From Roseburia sp. (GTDB taxonomy: Bacteria > Bacillota > Clostridia > Lachnospirales > Lachnospiraceae), in assembly GCA_022771695.1 (NCBI GenBank), contig JALEKJ010000015.1, forward strand, positions 22,948 through 86,947: a DNA stretch of 64,000 bases, written 5' to 3'. The translations under genes and the position numbers were made by a program. The notes below the pieces were generated by a model, which worked only from the letters and a program-made list of their open reading frames with translations, was not told the DNA's origin and did no database searches. Shown here piece by piece: positions 52,918 through 61,501 of this stretch; within the stretch, counting starts at the first letter, position 1, and each line of letters opens with the position of its first letter.

Positions 52918-53760
52918 TTATTTCTGTCGGTTGTATGCGCTTGGCATCCACGGATGCGTCGTTTCCACCTCGTGATTATAATCTTCAAGTCTGCGCATCT
53001 GCTTTACCACATGGGGCATATCCATGCGCTTTACCAGCTCGGCAATCATCTGCTCGCCCTCGTCGGCGAGCTTCTTACGCGCTGCCTCATCCAAAATGGC
53101 AGTTGTGCTCATGTGATCCCCCTGCTCGGCAAAACAATAGCCAATGGATGCGCTCTGGTAAGCCAGACCGAAAATATCATTGAACGGAGCACAGCTCTGG
53201 GGATTCTGGTGGGTGAAGGCGGTCGTCAGCGGAATATCACAAAGACGTCCCATCACCTGATAAGCGCCTACGGTAATTGCATGGAAGCTGTCCATGCTGG
53301 TAAAGACATCTTTGGCATTCTGCATCATCTGCATGGATAAATCCATATAAAGGATTGGCACGCCGGTTTCGTCGAAAAAGTCCCGGACCATCGGACTGCA
53401 GGTCATGTGTGCAGGACCGTGGAAGCTGATGTAAATCTGGCGTTTGAAGCCCTGACGAAGCAGACTGTGTGCAATCGCTGAGAGGTAATCGATGCCCTGA
53501 CGGATGGATACCTGAACGGTTCCCCGTCCGCTGGCGGTTGCCCCGGCGTAGAAGTATGGGAGTCCGGTCAGAAGCAGACCGTCACATGCCTCTGCCATGC
53601 GGAGCGCATAGGCCTCGCTGATAACGGTCTCGCTGTCTAATGGGAAACCGCCGTGCATCTCCACCGTGCCGACTGGCACGATGATGATGTCGTTATGCTG
53701 TAAATATTCTTCCACCTCGCTGTTTAACATGCGAGGCAGGATACGTGTGCGAAGTTCCAT
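52918..53760 (-). CDS. Creatininase-family amidohydrolase
   Basis: This 280-residue protein has the creatininase fold pattern: NDIIIVPVGTVEMHGGFPLD (metal ligands Glu and His), DSETVISEAYALRMAEAC, and YISFHGPAHMTCSPMVRDFF. Members hydrolyse cyclic amides or act on ring-opened cofactors. The link with carbohydrate genes is unusual. The start at 53760 follows AAGGAGG. It lies 11 bp before the esterase gene in the same operon. Confidence 0.85.
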   Translation of the reverse strand: MELRTRILPRMLNSEVEEYLQHNDIIIVPVGTVEMHGGFPLDSETVISEAYALRMAEACDGLLLTGLPYFYAGATASGRGTVQVSIRQGIDYLSAIAHSLLRQGFKRQIYISFHGPAHMTCSPMVRDFFDETGVPILYMDLSMQMMQNAKDVFTSMDSFHAITVGAYQVMGRLCDIPLTTAFTHQNPQSCAPFNDIFGLAYQSASIGYCFAEQGDHMSTTAILDEAARKKLADEGEQMIAELVKRMDMPHVVKQMRRLEDYNHEVETTHPWMPSAYNRQK

Positions 53761-53770
53761 ATAAACCTCC

Positions 53771-55159
53771 TTACTTTCCAGCTTTTGCAGCGGACATCTT
53801 TTCACGGATTTCCGGAGTGATGTTCCATACAAAGCGAAGTGCTACCCAGCACAGCAGCATGAACAGACAAGGAGCCAGTACGACCAGCACTTTGATTCCC
53901 AGGATTGCTCCGGCAGTCTGTGCTGCGGCGTTTGGAACATAGCCGACAATGCCAAGCAGTGCAACTGCGATGGAAGAGCCGACCGCCTGCCCGATACGGC
54001 GTGTCAGGTTAAAAGTACCATAGATGGAGCCTTCGGTGCGTTTCCCTGTAATGTATTCGTTATAGTCGATTGCTTCGCCGACCATACCCCACTGCATGAG
54101 AACGGTAAGGCTTCCGAAGCCCTGTGCAAGACCGGACATCACCATGTAAAGGATGACGTTATCGGAGAACATCAGGAGCACGAATACAACGATATATAAC
54201 ACGACGCTGATTAACTGGCTTGCGCGAACGGTGCGTTCCAGACCGAATTTACCAGCTACCTTTGGTGCAAAAGCTAAAAAGATAAAGCTTAATGGCATGG
54301 TCACGATCATAGCGGCAGACATCAATGCCACATTTCCCAAAACATCACGGTACATATAGATTCCTAAGGTAGTGCCCATATACTGTGCGGTACAGTAGAA
54401 CAGACCCTGTAAGCAGAGGGCATCGAAGGCACGATTCTTCTTGATGACGACTAAGATGTCGCTGAACTTGATGTCGCTGGAATCCTTCACATCCTCGGTG
54501 ATGATGGCGTTCTGGTTTTCTGTGGTCCACTTGCAGCTTAAAAGACAGGCTACAAAACCGATAACAGCACAGGCGGTGATGCCGGCGGTGTAACCGAACT
54601 GCGGGTTTGCCTCGGAGGTCTTGATGATGATTGGGAATACGAACATCGGAATCATGTTACCAATCATAGAACCAAAACCGCGGGCGGAAGAGAGGCTTGC
54701 ACGCTCTTTGTCCGTGTCAGACATTGCGGATAATAAAGAACCGTAAGGAATGTTGAACATCGTGTAACATGCTTCGTATAACAGGTAGGTCACGAATGCA
54801 ACGACCACTTTGGCAGCTCCATTGACATAGGTCGGTGCGGTCCACATCAGAATCGCACAGATTGCAAGCAACGGAGTTGCGCGGAACATCCAGGGACGGA
54901 ACTTTCCTTTTGCGCTGTGGGTCTTGGCGAAAACCTTGTCCATCAGTGCGCCCATCATCGGGTCGTTGATGGCATCCCAGATTTTTAAGATAATGTACAT
55001 GCCTGCAACTGCGCCGGTGGTAAGACCTGCGACCTCTGTGTAGTATGGGGTTAAAAAGGAGCCCAAGACTGCGAACGTCATACAGCCTCCCAAGTCACCC
55101 ATTGCATAGCCGACCAGATTTTTCCTGGTCAGTGAACTGCTTGCTGAATTGTTTGACAT
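53771..55159 (-). CDS. GPH-family glycoside:cation symporter (MelB-like)
   Basis: This 462-residue protein has twelve membrane helices. The GPH signature is seen in IILKIWDAINDPMMGALMDK and KFRPWMFRATPLLAICAILM, with GSIYGTFNLTRRIGQAVGSS near the end. It would bring a glycoside or oligosaccharide in with Na+ or H+. GAGGAGG precedes the ATG at 55159. It is the first gene of the minus-strand operon and is divergent from the AraC gene. Confidence 0.92.
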   Translation of the reverse strand: MSNNSASSSLTRKNLVGYAMGDLGGCMTFAVLGSFLTPYYTEVAGLTTGAVAGMYIILKIWDAINDPMMGALMDKVFAKTHSAKGKFRPWMFRATPLLAICAILMWTAPTYVNGAAKVVVAFVTYLLYEACYTMFNIPYGSLLSAMSDTDKERASLSSARGFGSMIGNMIPMFVFPIIIKTSEANPQFGYTAGITACAVIGFVACLLSCKWTTENQNAIITEDVKDSSDIKFSDILVVIKKNRAFDALCLQGLFYCTAQYMGTTLGIYMYRDVLGNVALMSAAMIVTMPLSFIFLAFAPKVAGKFGLERTVRASQLISVVLYIVVFVLLMFSDNVILYMVMSGLAQGFGSLTVLMQWGMVGEAIDYNEYITGKRTEGSIYGTFNLTRRIGQAVGSSIAVALLGIVGYVPNAAAQTAGAILGIKVLVVLAPCLFMLLCWVALRFVWNITPEIREKMSAAKAGK

Positions 55160-55360
55160 AACAATTTCCTCCTCGCTTGTGTGTATGCGCTGCACATTCT
55201 GCAGCATTGTTTTGGGAAGGACAGATACGCCTCCCCTGTTAAAACCATCATAGCAAAAGCAGAATGCAAATTAAATTGCAATAATGCCATAAAACATTGC
55301 AAAACGAGCAGCTTGATGATACAATACAAACAAAATAGACAAAGAATCGGGTGGAAAATT

Positions 55361-56308
55361 GTGAAATTAGACGAACTGCATCGCATCGTAGCGCAGATGA
55401 ATGTGTCCGGTGGAGCGGTAGATACCGATAAGGTACAGAAGCTTTTGACGGAGCTGGGCTATGATGCAGAGAATTTTTATCAGGAGGTGGAGATGCGGTC
55501 CCGTTTTGTGGATTCGCATCGGGATGTCAGTTATGGCAGTGACAGGCTGAATCTGCACAGCCATGATTTTTACGAGGTTCTGTATTGTAAGAGCAACAGC
55601 GGCATCCAGTATCTGGTCGGAACGGAGCGCTACCGCCTGCAGAGAGGCGACATTGTATTTGTGCCGCCCGGCATAGGACATCGGCCGATTCTTTCCGCAC
55701 AGATGGCAGAGCCGTATGAGCGGGAAGTGCTCTGGATGAGCACGGAGTTTGTGAATGGAATCGCGCCTTTGTTCGCGGAGGGAGCGCCAAGGTGGGAGAA
55801 CACGCACAGCCTGCTTCGGACCGCCGGAACCAGATGGGAGGTGCTAGGAGATTATTTTCATGCCGGGGTAAAGGAAGCGGAGCAGCGGGCATACGGATGG
55901 CAGGCGGCCCTGTGCGGAAATACCATACGGCTGCTGGTGATGTTGGAGCGTGCCCTGCGGGATTATGGAAGCATGACGCTTGGCGCGGAAAAGCCGGAGC
56001 TTCTCGATGAGGTTGTGAATTATATTGAGGCGAATCTGGCAGAGAAACTTACACTTGCCGACACGGCAAAGCGCTTCTGGGTCAGCGAGAGTACAATCAG
56101 TCAGACCTTCCGCAGGAAAATGAATGTCAGCTTTCATCACTTTGTCACGCAGAGACGTCTGATTGCCGCAAAGCGTATGATTTTAGAGGACGTACCGATG
56201 GAGGAGGTGAGTGAGCGTGTGGGATTTGCCGATTATTCTACGTTTTATCGCGCATTCCGGCAGGAGTATGGAATCTCACCAAGGCAGTATCGGAAGCTGC
56301 AGATATAA
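55361..56308 (+). CDS. AraC-family regulator with cupin sensor
   Basis: This 315-residue protein has an N-terminal cupin-like domain (HSHDFYEVLYCKSNSGIQYL, RYRLQRGDIVFVPPG) and a C-terminal AraC DNA-binding domain (LTLADTAKRFWVSESTISQT, FADYSTFYRAFRQEYGISPR). A GTG start at 55361 with GGGTGG upstream is chosen; earlier starts run into the symporter promoter region. It probably activates the divergent symporter operon and perhaps the GH2 gene. ATTGCAA occurs twice in the shared region (near 55275 and 55296) as a possible site. Confidence 0.88.
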   Translation: MKLDELHRIVAQMNVSGGAVDTDKVQKLLTELGYDAENFYQEVEMRSRFVDSHRDVSYGSDRLNLHSHDFYEVLYCKSNSGIQYLVGTERYRLQRGDIVFVPPGIGHRPILSAQMAEPYEREVLWMSTEFVNGIAPLFAEGAPRWENTHSLLRTAGTRWEVLGDYFHAGVKEAEQRAYGWQAALCGNTIRLLVMLERALRDYGSMTLGAEKPELLDEVVNYIEANLAEKLTLADTAKRFWVSESTISQTFRRKMNVSFHHFVTQRRLIAAKRMILEDVPMEEVSERVGFADYSTFYRAFRQEYGISPRQYRKLQI

Positions 56309-56312
56309 AAAA

Positions 56313-56358
56313 TGCACCTCCAAATGTTAGTTTATTTTCGTACAACATTTGAGGTGCA
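56313..56358. terminator. Hairpin between araC-type and GH2 genes
   Basis: A 15-bp stem with one bulge (TGCACCTCCAAATGTT, 56313-56328, with 56344-56358) lies between convergent genes. The T-run is weak, so termination strength is uncertain. Confidence 0.65.
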
Positions 56359-56384
56359 CTTCAAGATGCTTATATCCTTATATC

Positions 56385-58634
56385 TTATTTTTTCTTAATC
56401 TTATTCAAGGACGCGTTAATTCCAAGAATCTGCTCCTTCGTGCAGGAATCTCCCAGCATCATGAGAATACGCTTGATGGTAAATGCCTTTGCCATTTCCA
56501 TCATATCTTTGTTGATCTTAAATCCTGCAACGGTTCCGCTGTCTTTCTTCTTGCCGTCCTTGTCCTTTTTACCGCCCATCAGCGCTTTGAACAGCTTAAG
56601 AACTGCGAGCTTGCCGCGGAAGGTAGACATGACATCACCGAGCGTATCGTTAATGGAGTAGTAGCCCGGCGGTGTTGTAATCTCGAACCAGTTGATGACG
56701 GCGCCTTCCATCTTCAGACGGTAATCCTCGTTGAAGGTGTCTACCTTGCGGATATGGCTCTCATCGCTGCAGTCGCCTGTTTTTGCAGTGAGTGTTGTCT
56801 CTCCGACATTCGGTACTTCAAAATAGAAGAACGGGTATTTATCCTTGGTTTGCTTACCAAGACTCTCGCCGTTTGCAAACAGCTCTACCTCCGGCTGGTT
56901 GGTGTAAACGGTTACCTTTGTGACATCCTCTACACGGTCAATGTAACGCTTGCCGCAGATATGTACAAACGGCTCATCAGACAGCCATGCCTTATATGCA
57001 TAGAAGGAGTCTTTTTTATATTTACGGTCAAAGGTGACAAGACCTTTATGGTTCATACCGTTTTCGCCACCCTCTGCTCTTGCATCCGCGGCAAAATCGA
57101 ACATATTCCATACGTGGGTTGCCCACAGATAAGGACGCTCTGCAATCTGCTTAATCAGTTCTTCATGATAGTATGCCTGATACTCCTCGGTGTAATCACC
57201 TTGTTCCGGTGCGGATGTATGCCAATTCAAGGCTTCACAGCCATACTCACTGATACCGATTGGAGTATTCGGGTATTTGGCATGGAACTTATCGAACCAT
57301 GGACCGTTCATATCTGTTGTACCGCCGTACCAGCCGAAATAGTGGTTGTAGGAAAGCACATCGGAGATGTGAACAATATCCTCGTCCATGGAGCACATGG
57401 TAAGAGCCGCCATTGTAGTCGGGCGTGTCGCATCTAGCTTGTGTACGAGGTCGTTTAACTGACGGTGATTGTCAAGCAGGCTCGGGTCGGCTGCACCACC
57501 CATTGTAATCTCATTGGAAAGACCCCATACAACGATGGACGGGTGATTATAATTTTGACAGATTAATTCTGTCATCTGGCTCATCGTATTCTCGAGACCC
57601 TTTGGCAGATGGGAGGAGATATAAGGAATCTCAGCCCAAATAACCATACCGCGCTCGTCACACAAATCGTAGAATTCCTGTGCATGCTGGTAGTGAGCCA
57701 GACGAATAGTCGTAGCACCCAGTTCACAGATGAGATTCATGTCCTCCTTGTGATGCTCGATGGTTAAAGCGTTTCCGATATCCGGGCGGTCCTGGTGACG
57801 GGAAACACCGCGCAGAGGATAAGCTTCTCCATTTAAGATAAAGCCGCGCTCCGGGTCAATGGAAAAGCTACGGCAACCAAAACGTGTCTGAACCATATCG
57901 ATGACAGCGCCATCCTGAATCAGATTTGCAACGAGAGTGTACAGATGCGGATCTTTTCTTCCGTTCCACAGGTGCACATTTTCAAGTGTAAGTGATGCTT
58001 TTGTATCGGCGGCACTTACGGTAGTCTCAAGAAGCTTCTCGCCATTGTCTGAAATTTCATATTGTACCTCGCAATTTTCTGCGGAGGTGAGGAAGGACTC
58101 GATGGAAACTTCGGCATTGGCACCGTTTACAACAGGTGTGACCATGATGCCCGGTGCGCCGTAGTAGTCCATATCAAAGTGTGCAGCAGGTACGGAAACG
58201 ATTTTGACATCGCGGTAGATACCGCCATAAAAGGTAAAGTCCGCATTCTGTGGATAGACAAAGTCGTTCGGGCTGTTATCTGCAGCTACCACCAGAAGGT
58301 TGTCATCCAAAATCTCATCTAAGCGGACACGGAATGCGGAATAACCGCCATGATGTGTGATGAGTTTCTTGCCGTTCCAGTATACTTCAGCAGAAGAGTT
58401 GACACCCTCAAATTGTAAATAATGGATATCCTGATTCGGGAAACTGTCACTAGAAATGCTTTTTGCATAAAAACAGGTGCCGCGGTAATAGTCGTTACCG
58501 CCGTCCTGCCCATCTTTGCCATTCCAGGTGTGTGGCAGTGTAATCTGTTCCCATGACGTTGGGAGTGCAGCAGGCACTTCTTTTGCGTCTTTGGAGAAGT
58601 ACCAGTTGGTATTTATTGTCTGTATTGTTCTCAT
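56385..58634 (-). CDS. Glycoside hydrolase family 2 enzyme (beta-galactosidase-like)
   Basis: This 749-residue cytoplasmic enzyme has an N-terminal jelly-roll (about 1-150), an Ig-like domain (about 155-255) and a TIM barrel (about 262-560) with GVSRHQDRPDIGNALT, acid/base Glu375 in VVWGLSNEITMGG and nucleophile Glu463 in IGISEYGCEALN. The C-terminal domain extends to a Lys-rich tail (about 660-749). No signal peptide is present, so the substrate must be imported, probably by the GPH symporter. Beta-galactosidase is likely; beta-glucuronidase is possible. AAAGGAGG precedes the ATG. Confidence 0.9.
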   Translation of the reverse strand: MRTIQTINTNWYFSKDAKEVPAALPTSWEQITLPHTWNGKDGQDGGNDYYRGTCFYAKSISSDSFPNQDIHYLQFEGVNSSAEVYWNGKKLITHHGGYSAFRVRLDEILDDNLLVVAADNSPNDFVYPQNADFTFYGGIYRDVKIVSVPAAHFDMDYYGAPGIMVTPVVNGANAEVSIESFLTSAENCEVQYEISDNGEKLLETTVSAADTKASLTLENVHLWNGRKDPHLYTLVANLIQDGAVIDMVQTRFGCRSFSIDPERGFILNGEAYPLRGVSRHQDRPDIGNALTIEHHKEDMNLICELGATTIRLAHYQHAQEFYDLCDERGMVIWAEIPYISSHLPKGLENTMSQMTELICQNYNHPSIVVWGLSNEITMGGAADPSLLDNHRQLNDLVHKLDATRPTTMAALTMCSMDEDIVHISDVLSYNHYFGWYGGTTDMNGPWFDKFHAKYPNTPIGISEYGCEALNWHTSAPEQGDYTEEYQAYYHEELIKQIAERPYLWATHVWNMFDFAADARAEGGENGMNHKGLVTFDRKYKKDSFYAYKAWLSDEPFVHICGKRYIDRVEDVTKVTVYTNQPEVELFANGESLGKQTKDKYPFFYFEVPNVGETTLTAKTGDCSDESHIRKVDTFNEDYRLKMEGAVINWFEITTPPGYYSINDTLGDVMSTFRGKLAVLKLFKALMGGKKDKDGKKKDSGTVAGFKINKDMMEMAKAFTIKRILMMLGDSCTKEQILGINASLNKIKKK

Positions 58635-58907
58635 AGTTCCTCCTTTGTATTCGAAATGGATTCCTGCCCGATGATAGTTGAAGGGCAGTCGCTTTTTCTA
58701 TAGCATCTATTATATAATAGATGAAAACCATCCGACAAGCGTGACAGGAGATAATGAACAGATACAAAAAAATTGTTGTTTTTCCTATTTATATTGCTTG
58801 CTGCAGTGAAATGTGACTTGCTCACAGATAAAATCGGAAAAATGGGTAGAATACTCATTAGATAACAAAATAAAAAACCAAAAGCAAAAAGAAAAGGAGA
58901 TACGATT

Positions 58908-59219
58908 ATGGCAGCATTACACATTACAAAGGAAAATTTTGAGTCAGAGGTATTAAAGTCCGATAAGCCAGTATTGGTAGATTTTTGGGCAGCATGGTGC
59001 GGACCTTGCCAGATGCTTCTTCCAACGATTGAGGAATTGGCGGGAGAAGTTACCGATGCGAAAATCTGCAAGATTAACGTAGACGAGCAGCCCGAGCTGG
59101 CAGCACAGTTTAGGGTTATGACAATTCCGACTTTGATGGTGTTTAAGGATGGAAAAGCGGTAAATACCTCCGTTGGAGTGAAACCAAAGAACGCAATTTT
59201 AGATATGATTCGCGCATAA
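58908..59219 (+). CDS. trxA: Thioredoxin
   Basis: This 103-residue thioredoxin has the classic active site in DFWAAWCGPCQMLLPTIEEL and the cis-Pro in VMTIPTLMVFKDGK. AAAAGGAG precedes the ATG. It lies 72 bp before a CcdA-TlpA fusion gene, so the pair could move reducing power from the cytoplasm to exported thiol proteins. Confidence 0.96.
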   Translation: MAALHITKENFESEVLKSDKPVLVDFWAAWCGPCQMLLPTIEELAGEVTDAKICKINVDEQPELAAQFRVMTIPTLMVFKDGKAVNTSVGVKPKNAILDMIRA

Positions 59220-59291
59220 TACGGACAAGAAAAAGAAGCGCTAGCGATGGACGGATTGCTCATCAGCTGGCGCTTTTGGGTTGGAGGAAAA

Positions 59292-60515
59292 ATGGGACTT
59301 TCATTAGATGTCAGTGTATCAGTAATTACAGTATTTCTACAGGGGCTGCTCAGTTTCTTTTCCCCCTGTGTCCTGCCGCTGTTGCCGCTTTATATCGGTT
59401 ATCTGTCAGGCGGCACGGCGCAGGTTGGAGAGGATGGCAATATCGATTACAAGCAAAAGAAGGTATGGATAAATACCCTGTTTTTTGTGTTGGGTATCAG
59501 TTTTACATTTTTTCTGCTTGGGTTAGGGGTTTCTGCCATGGGAAGCTTTTTCCGTGATAACAGGCTTTTGTTTACGCGGATTGGGGCAATTATCATTATT
59601 TTCTTTGGGCTATATCAGCTTGGGCTGTTTGGCAAGTCAAACGTGCTTAACAAGGAGCACAGATTTTTGCTGCCGCTTGAGAAGATGAAAATGTCTCCGG
59701 TTACGGCATTTGTCATGGGATTTGCGTTTAGCTTTGCATGGACACCGTGCATCGGACCGGTGCTGACCAGCGTGCTTCTTATGACCGCGACAGCACGGAC
59801 ACAGCTTGCGGGAATGACGTTAATCGGCGTGTATACGCTTGGGTTTGTCTTACCGTTTCTTGCAGTTGGTGTATTTACAACCAAGCTGCTTGCACTATTT
59901 AAGAAGCATCGCGGTGTCGTAAAGTACACGGTAAAAATCGGTGCCATCCTTATGATACTCATGGGTTTGTTGATGTTTACCGGGAAAATGAACGAGGTCA
60001 GTGGATATTTGTCGGAGGCTTCGGCAGCGGAAGACAGCGAAGAAAATGATGTCGGTACAGAGGAAACTGCAGTTCCCGCTATCGATTTTGAATTGACAGA
60101 CCAGTACGGAGAGACGCATACACTTGCCGATTACAAGGGCAAAATCATTTTTTTAAACTTCTGGGCAACATGGTGTCCGCCATGCCGTGCTGAACTGCCG
60201 GATATTCAGAAACTTTATGAAGAATATGCCGCAGCAGGTGATGATTCCGTCGTAATGATAGGTGTGGCTGCGCCGGGTTATGGCGGTGAGAAATCGGCAG
60301 AGGAAATTGCCGCATTTTTAGAGGAGAATGGTTATACCTATCCGGTTCTTATGGACGAAGGAGGAGAACTGTTTTTGCAGTATGGGGTCTACTCGTATCC
60401 GACTACCTTTATGATTGATAAGGATGGTAATGTATTTGGTTATGCGAGCGGACAACTCAGTGAAGATATCATGCGGGACATCATAAGACAGACAGTGGAA
60501 GGGAAACGGGATTAG
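59292..60515 (+). CDS. CcdA-type membrane reductase fused to TlpA-like thioredoxin
   Basis: This 407-residue fusion has an N-terminal six-helix CcdA/DsbD-beta domain (about 1-225) with LSFFSPCVLPLLPLYIGYLS and FAFSFAWTPCIGPVLTSVLL holding the redox Cys pair, an acidic linker, and an extracytoplasmic redoxin domain (about 265-407) with FLNFWATWCPPCRAELPD and YPTTFMIDKDGNV. Electrons from thioredoxin would pass through the membrane Cys pair to the WCPPC domain. The ATG at 59292 follows TTGGAGG. A terminator follows. Confidence 0.94.
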   Translation: MGLSLDVSVSVITVFLQGLLSFFSPCVLPLLPLYIGYLSGGTAQVGEDGNIDYKQKKVWINTLFFVLGISFTFFLLGLGVSAMGSFFRDNRLLFTRIGAIIIIFFGLYQLGLFGKSNVLNKEHRFLLPLEKMKMSPVTAFVMGFAFSFAWTPCIGPVLTSVLLMTATARTQLAGMTLIGVYTLGFVLPFLAVGVFTTKLLALFKKHRGVVKYTVKIGAILMILMGLLMFTGKMNEVSGYLSEASAAEDSEENDVGTEETAVPAIDFELTDQYGETHTLADYKGKIIFLNFWATWCPPCRAELPDIQKLYEEYAAAGDDSVVMIGVAAPGYGGEKSAEEIAAFLEENGYTYPVLMDEGGELFLQYGVYSYPTTFMIDKDGNVFGYASGQLSEDIMRDIIRQTVEGKRD

Positions 60516-60533
60516 AACATAATAAATTTTGTG

Positions 60534-60568
60534 AAAACGGGTGCGGTATGTGGCACCCGTTTTTTTCT
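60534..60568 (+). terminator. Terminator after the CcdA-TlpA gene
   Basis: An 11-bp stem (AAAACGGGTGC, 60534-60544, with 60553-60563) runs into a T-run. Confidence 0.92.
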
Positions 60569-60661
60569 TGAGAACCAAGAAAAAAAGAATGAAAAATGCT
60601 TGAAAAAAAATCCGGCCTGTGATAGCATGGAAAAGTATTACAAAAGTAGAAGAGGAAAAGT

Positions 60662-61135
60662 ATGGATTGGGAACTTCAAGAGAAAATGCGGATTGCAGAA
60701 GAGGTAGAGCGCCGGAGAGAAGCGGAGCGGAATGCAATAAGAGCGGAGATACATAGCTGTGAACTGCAAAGAGACGATATTGCATGTGAGATTCGGAAGC
60801 TGACTGCAAAGTTGGAGAATCAGGAAGCGGCAAGAATGAAATTCCGGCAGATATGGTCCGATTATGAAGAAGGACGATACCGGTATGCAGTGATGATGGA
60901 TCATATAGCTATGCACCGGGAGCATGTGAAGCTGGTAGCAGGGCATGAAGATATGATACGTGAGCGCGTACAGGGAGGTCTGGCGCAGCAGGCGGTATAC
61001 CGCATGGAGAGCGCGGAGAAGAAAATGGTGTCAGAGATTGAGAAAAATATTGATACGATAGAAACTCTGCAACGGCAGTCCGCAGAGCTGGAGAATCGCA
61101 TCAGCGGTCTGTATGAGCAGTTATGGAGGATATAA
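60662..61135 (+). CDS. Coiled-coil protein, LXG-locus partner (Lap/DUF5082-like)
   Basis: This 157-residue protein is almost wholly helical and charged (EVERRREAERNAIRAEIHSC, LQRDDIACEIRKLTAKLENQ, KKMVSEIEKNIDTIETLQRQ), with no signal peptide. Small helical proteins of this kind lie directly upstream of LXG toxins of the type VII secretion system and serve as secretion partners. AAGAGG precedes the ATG, and the next gene starts 3 bp after its stop. Assignment rests on layout and helicity. Confidence 0.65.
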   Translation: MDWELQEKMRIAEEVERRREAERNAIRAEIHSCELQRDDIACEIRKLTAKLENQEAARMKFRQIWSDYEEGRYRYAVMMDHIAMHREHVKLVAGHEDMIRERVQGGLAQQAVYRMESAEKKMVSEIEKNIDTIETLQRQSAELENRISGLYEQLWRI

Positions 61136-61138
61136 TAG

Positions 61139-61462
61139 ATGGCAGCCTTATATGAGTCATGTCCGTTCGGTGAGAATGAGAATGTAATCGTAATTGATGA
61201 CAATTATACCGGAGTGCAGGCGGGAGTACATGAGACAGCAGGAGTTAAGGTCGAGCGGATGATACAGGGATATGTTGATACATTAAAAGCATTGGTTGAA
61301 AGCGGCGGGGTGGAAGGAAAGACCGCCACAAAGCTTTACGAATTCGCAGAAACGGCGGAACAACTGTTAAAAGGTGCTGCGAGTGAAATCGGTTCTAAGA
61401 AAAAGTGCTGCATGGAGAAATTCCTTGAAGAAATCGATGTGGCGGATGAAGAAATCTATTAA
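61139..61462 (+). CDS. Small WXG100-like helical protein, second LXG-locus partner
   Basis: This 107-residue protein has a helical core (VKVERMIQGYVDTLKALVES, ATKLYEFAETAEQLLKGAAS) of the size expected for WXG100/Lap2-like proteins, though no WXG is present. Its place between a coiled-coil protein and a long putative effector matches the lap1-lap2-toxin order of LXG loci. No signal peptide. The next gene begins 39 bp later. Confidence 0.6.
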   Translation: MAALYESCPFGENENVIVIDDNYTGVQAGVHETAGVKVERMIQGYVDTLKALVESGGVEGKTATKLYEFAETAEQLLKGAASEIGSKKKCCMEKFLEEIDVADEEIY

Positions 61463-61501
61463 AAGAAAAGCACGAAAAGAGAAAGTGCGGAGGAATACTG
61501 C

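Noticed and set aside
55181..55360. Upstream extension of the AraC-family gene
   Set aside because: It would run through the divergent promoter region and shows no conserved domain; GTG at 55361 has a ribosome site.
56349..57437. Plus-strand ORF of 362 codons
   Set aside because: It lies wholly antisense to the GH2 gene, which has clear catalytic motifs; the plus-strand peptide has no recognisable domain.
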